From: Saprospiraceae bacterium
Lineage (GTDB): Bacteria > Bacteroidota > Bacteroidia > Chitinophagales > Saprospiraceae
DNA: 6,445 nucleotides
Direction: 5' to 3'
Assembly (NCBI GenBank): GCA_023300255.1
Contig: JALZWC010000781.1
Location: forward strand, 1 to 6,445
Shown here: positions 1-3,700 of the stretch, one piece after another
Numbering within the stretch: position 1 is the first letter of the stretch
Layout of the letters: each line of letters starts with the position of its first letter
Notes under the pieces: generated by a model
What the model was told of the DNA's origin: nothing
Database searches by the model: none
What the model saw: the letters and a program-made list of their open reading frames with translations, nothing else
Made by a program: the position numbers and the translations under genes

Positions 1-43
1 GTTTTGAAAAGTTTAGAGTTTTAATCATGCTATTGACTTTTTT
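1..43. other. Intergenic edge, no supported gene
   Basis: AT-rich sequence with no supported feature. On the minus strand an ATG at 26-28 opens a frame (MIKTLNFSK) that leaves the window after nine codons. On the plus strand an open frame from base 1 ends at TAA 22-24. Either could be the edge of a neighbouring gene, but both are too short to call. Confidence 0.3.
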
Positions 44-158
44 ATTGGCTATCGCCAATAAGTAGATAATTTGAACGCAGAGGCGCAGAGAGGCAGAGTC
101 AAATATGCTCTGCTCCTCCGCGTCTCTGCGTTCAATTTATTCATTGGCGACAGCCGAT
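44..158. repeat. Long nested imperfect palindrome with GCAGAG octamer triplets (REP/MITE-like)
   Basis: The inner arms are 71-98 and 108-135 (28 bases each, 24 pairing) around a 9-base loop (99-107). Each arm is three octamer-spaced copies of a hexamer. The left arm has GCAGAG at 77, 85 and 93. The right arm has CTCTGC at 108, CTCCGC at 116 and CTCTGC at 124. A second, outer pair extends the element: GGCTATCGCCAAT (47-59) faces ATTGGCGACAGCC (143-155), with 12 of 13 pairing, and the pairing continues to about 44 and 158. The spacers between inner and outer pairs are unequal (11 and 7 bases). All mismatches in the paired arms are transitions. From memory, CGCAGAG-type hairpins occur as dispersed intergenic repeats in many bacteria. 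Whether this one is multicopy here cannot be told from one window. Confidence 0.8.
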
Positions 159-189
159 GCTGAATAGTTACATTCATTTCATCTAAAAT

Positions 190-315
190 TTAATTAATGT
201 AATGTTCTAATCCTTTTTTCCCTAAACGTTCTAAAAATTCTTCTGTATAAAAATTTATCAAAGTAAGTTGTTGCTCTAAAATCTTCTGTCTTTGTTTGAT
301 TTCTTTACTTGTCAT
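190..315 (-). CDS. Possible 41-residue small protein, unknown function
   Basis: An ATG at 313-315 opens a 41-codon frame ending in TAA at 190-192. It begins MTSKEIKQRQKILEQQ and ends LERLGKKGLEHYIN. The product would be charged and probably mostly alpha-helical, rich in Glu, Lys, Gln and Leu. It has no signal peptide or membrane segment and resembles no family I recognise. An AGAAAGG stretch ends two bases before the ATG, which is close for a Shine-Dalgarno site, though Bacteroidota rely little on such sites. It lies on the same strand as the adhesin but beyond its terminator, so it would need its own promoter. A chance ORF, or the remnant of a longer gene cut off at the adjacent palindrome, is also possible. 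Confidence 0.4.
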   Translation of the reverse strand: MTSKEIKQRQKILEQQLTLINFYTEEFLERLGKKGLEHYIN

Positions 316-354
316 TACCTTTCTGGTTGTGTATAGCGTTTTGTTTTTATAAGA

Positions 355-384
355 TAAAGATAAGTTATTTTTAAGAATAATGAA
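355..384 (-). promoter_or_regulatory. Weak Bacteroidota-type promoter match upstream of the small ORF
   Basis: On the minus strand TATCTTTA (355-362) resembles the Bacteroidota -7 element TAnnTTTG with one mismatch. A TTC (382-384) sits 19 bases upstream, where TTG is expected at -33. It would start transcription roughly 30-35 bases before the ATG at 315. The region is AT-rich, so a match of this quality can occur by chance. Confidence 0.22.
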
Positions 385-392
385 AAGAGGGT

Positions 393-440
393 GTTAAATA
401 AAAACAGCGTACACGGAGATAAAGGCTCCATGTACGCTGT
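393..440 (-). terminator. Intrinsic terminator of the adhesin gene
   Basis: Arms at 404-418 (ACAGCGTACACGGAG) and 426-440 (CTCCATGTACGCTGT) form a 15-bp stem with a 7-base loop. The one position that is not Watson-Crick (414 against 430) is G-U in the minus-strand RNA but A-C in the plus-strand RNA. On the minus strand the stem is followed by a T-rich run (TTTTTATTTAA). Pairing and U-tract both point to termination of leftward transcription. The stem begins 25 bases after the adhesin stop codon. Confidence 0.9.
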
Positions 441-465
441 ATTTATAAACAAGTGAATAGCCTAT

Positions 466-750
466 CTACCGTAGTACCGTCACATTTCCTTGTTCTGTAT
501 AAACTTCTCCTGAGAAACAAGTCACTCGAAGTATATAACCATATACATCTGGATCTACTAGCCTTCCATTAAAGTTACCATCCCATACATCGGATTCGGC
601 ATTGGCTCTAAAGACCTCTTCTCCCCAACGGTTTTGGATCACCCAAAACACCTCTTGTATACCGTTGCCTCTCACTCTTAATACATCATTGATCCCATCG
701 CCATTTGGACTAAAAGCATTCGGGAAGAATATATTGGGTGGTCCACATAC
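466..750 (-). other. Type B T9SS C-terminal sorting domain (gliding motility-associated, CHU_C-like) and stop codon
   Basis: Residues 1899-1992 carry the landmarks of the gliding-motility-associated C-terminal domain (families known as TIGR04131 and PF13585). These are FPNAFSPNGDGIND at residues 1907-1920, NRWGEEVF at 1938-1945, WDGNFNGR at 1954-1961, VYGY soon after, and a terminal GNVTVLR directly before TAG. In F. johnsoniae, domains of this class direct SprB-type proteins through the type IX secretion system, and some need an SprF/PorP-like partner. Nothing is truncated: the length and final beta strand match the family. Confidence 0.94.
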
Positions 751-3700
751 TGGATTTTGTACGGTTATCATCACTGTTTTAGTAGTAGTACATCCGTTTT
801 CATCCGTAATGTTGACCTCATAGACTGTATCCGACATAGGCGTCACCGTACGGGTAGGGCCTGCATTTGGATCATCCGACCAAGTGACATCTAAGCCGAT
901 GGATGGTGATACATCTAAATCAACTTGCTCCCCGCTAAAGATGGTATCTCTTGAGGAAGTCAAATCCACTTCAGTCTCTAAATTTGTTACTTCGACAGTG
1001 GTAGTTAGTGTATCTTCACAACCAGCAATATTCATAACAATTACCGTATAATCTGTAGTTACTGTCGGAGCTATTGCAATCCGTGGAGCTGTTAAGTCCG
1101 TTGTTTGTATACTAGGATCTGCTGTCCATTGATAGCTAATAAATTCAAATGTTGGATTTCCGTTTCTTACACTAAGCATTGTACTCATGCCTTGACATAA
1201 AGGGATTGGATCATCCGAGATTATATCAGATTCTGGTGTAGCATTTTCAATGAGCACGGCATCTTCAATGGTACAACCAAATTCATCCGTAAATTGGAAA
1301 AAGTATTCTCCTGGGCCAGCGGTAAAAGAAGGCGCCGTAGAAAATACAGGATCGAAGTCTGGAGATTCTGACCATATCAAGGTGCCTGCTGTTTCAAAGT
1401 TTGCAGCTATTTCTATCTCCTCCGTAGAGCAAACAATTCCATCATCTGTCTTGTCAAAGTCTACTTCTTCAGGAACCATTACTAGTACAGTAGATTTTGT
1501 TTCACACATATCTTGGCTTATGACGACTTCTATTAAGGTAGTTTTCTCTACTGTTATAAGCGGAGAAGCACTATTAGAATTATCGAATACACCTGCTGGA
1601 GACCAACTGTATTTCAAATCAGGCATACCATCTGGATTGACAGCAGTTGCTACATTAGGACAAGCCATTACCGTATCTGAAATAGTCGGAAATCTAAATA
1701 TTAGAAATGGCTCTTGCTGTGTGAATTGCGTTTCACATCCAGAGGTAGTTGACAAAGTTAAGGTAACTTCTAAGTTTGTATTATCTTCAATCGTAACTTG
1801 TGGATTTTCTTCTGTTGAAGTTATTCCATTTCCAAAATCCCAATTAAATGTTGTTGGACCAGGAGATACATTGGACGTATTTCTAAAAGTAATTAAGCCT
1901 TCATCTACACAAGGATCGTAGTCGATCTCAAAAGAAGCATCTGTTACTACATCATCAAGTACATTGAGGGTTTGTTCAGACATAAGGCCTAAGTCCTCCG
2001 CACATGGGAATTTAGGATCTAGTCGTAAACCTACGGTATAGTTGCCAGCAACAGCATATTCATGAGAAGGGTTAATTTCTGTAGAAGTGGTGCCGTCTCC
2101 AAAATCCCAAATGTAATTACCAAGTGCGCCACCAGAACTCTGGAAGTCTACCGTTCTACCATTACATTGTAAAGATTGATCGATGCTTGCAGGCGGTCTA
2201 GTTATTGCTGATATAACGGTTACGGAACCTGTTTCTTCACAGCCAAATTGGTTTTGTACAGTATAGTTATATACTTGCTCGCCTTCCACACTAACAGTTG
2301 GTGTACCTGTATCTGCACCTGCGATAATGCCTGTGCTTGGCGTCCATTCATAGTTCAATTGATCTTCTGGCTTATTGTTATTGACGGCTAGTTGTACTTG
2401 ATCTTTATCACAAGTATAAATAGTGTCAATACTAGAAATTTCTAATCCTTCAGCAGGAACGGTATAGCTACTTTGACTACTACAACCAGTTGTATTATCT
2501 GTTAATACTAGTTCGTATCGACCAGGTGCTAGATCTGTTCTATTTGGAAGATTAGTACCATCTTGATCTTGCCAATCAAATGAAAATTGATCGTTTCCTC
2601 CTACAATGGATAAGTCAATAGCACCAGGACCATCACAAGAAGAAGGAGTTACTTCAAAATTAATTCCAATCTCTGGAAGACTAGTAACGCTGAATGCTTC
2701 TCGCTGAATCTCTGCACCGTTGCCATCTGTAACAATCAGCTCATACTCACCTGTTGGTAATTCATCGGCTATAAAAATAGTCCCATTGGCATCTACAATC
2801 GTTACGTCCATTGGTCCTTCAAAACAAGCGGATTGTTCTACGTTGAATATTAATGTTCCAGTATCATTAAAGCAATTTACCAAAGGATTAATACTCACTT
2901 CAGCGGTAGCAGGTTGATTTCCTATTGTGAAAGCATCTTCTTTAGTACATCCAGATATATTATCGGTAGCAGTGACGGTATAGTCTCCTGCTTCCAAGTC
3001 ATTTCTTATTGGACTATCTGTTACTACGCCATCGCTCCAGCTATAGCTAACCTCTGCATTAGTGTTAGCAATAAGAACCTCCACAGCGCCATCCGCTACA
3101 CCACACTCTGCTAATTGATTTATTTTTACCTCCTCAATCATTACATTACTACAGTCACAGTCTTCTCCTATCGTGAAAGACTCTTCATATCTACAAGCTC
3201 CTAGATCTGTAACAGTAACCGTATATTCTCCTGGAAGCAAACTATTAATAGAAGCAGTAGTTGCTCCATTACTCCAATTATAACTTATCGTACCAGTACC
3301 TCCAGTAATGTTTAAATCAATACCTCCATCATTACCAGAACAGCCTACGATATTGTTATTTGATTGGATATCGAAAGTACAATCTGCTTCTAATTCTGCT
3401 TCCAGAATATTGACACAACCATTTGCATCTACTACCGTCACAGAATAAGTACCAGGTCCTAGATTTGGATTGTCTGGGACATTACCTTGTCCATTACTCC
3501 ATAAGTATCGGAATGGTTCTAGCCCTCCTTCCGTAACCACCGTTACCGTTCCATCATTACTTAATAGAGTAGCAGGAGAAGCACTTGATAGGGTAGCTGT
3601 TGGTTCTTTTGGTTCCGCAATTGGAATATCAGTCACATAGGCAATACAGCCTTTACTGTCTGTTGCTAATACAGCATAAGTACCAGGTTCTAGGTTTCCT

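Noticed and set aside
27..65. Plus-strand mini ORF (MLLTFLLAIANK)
   Set aside because: It has only 12 codons, no ribosome-binding site, and overlaps the left outer arm of the palindrome.
71..135. Palindrome as a CRISPR or intrinsic terminator
   Set aside because: The GCAGAG units are 8 bases apart with no spacers, so it is not a CRISPR. No clear U-tract follows on either strand, and the mismatches favour neither strand, so it is a poor terminator.
50..174. Minus-strand frame reading through the palindrome (starting MNVTIQHRLS)
   Set aside because: It crosses both arms of the inverted repeat, so its sequence is dictated by the palindrome. There is no protein-like pattern.
1250..1921. Plus-strand open frame of 223 codons
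   Set aside because: It lies wholly antisense to the adhesin stalk. It is Ser/Val/Thr-rich with no domain pattern, as expected from the complement of a repetitive gene. The other plus-strand frames of 60-75 codons inside 602-4846 are rejected for the same reason.
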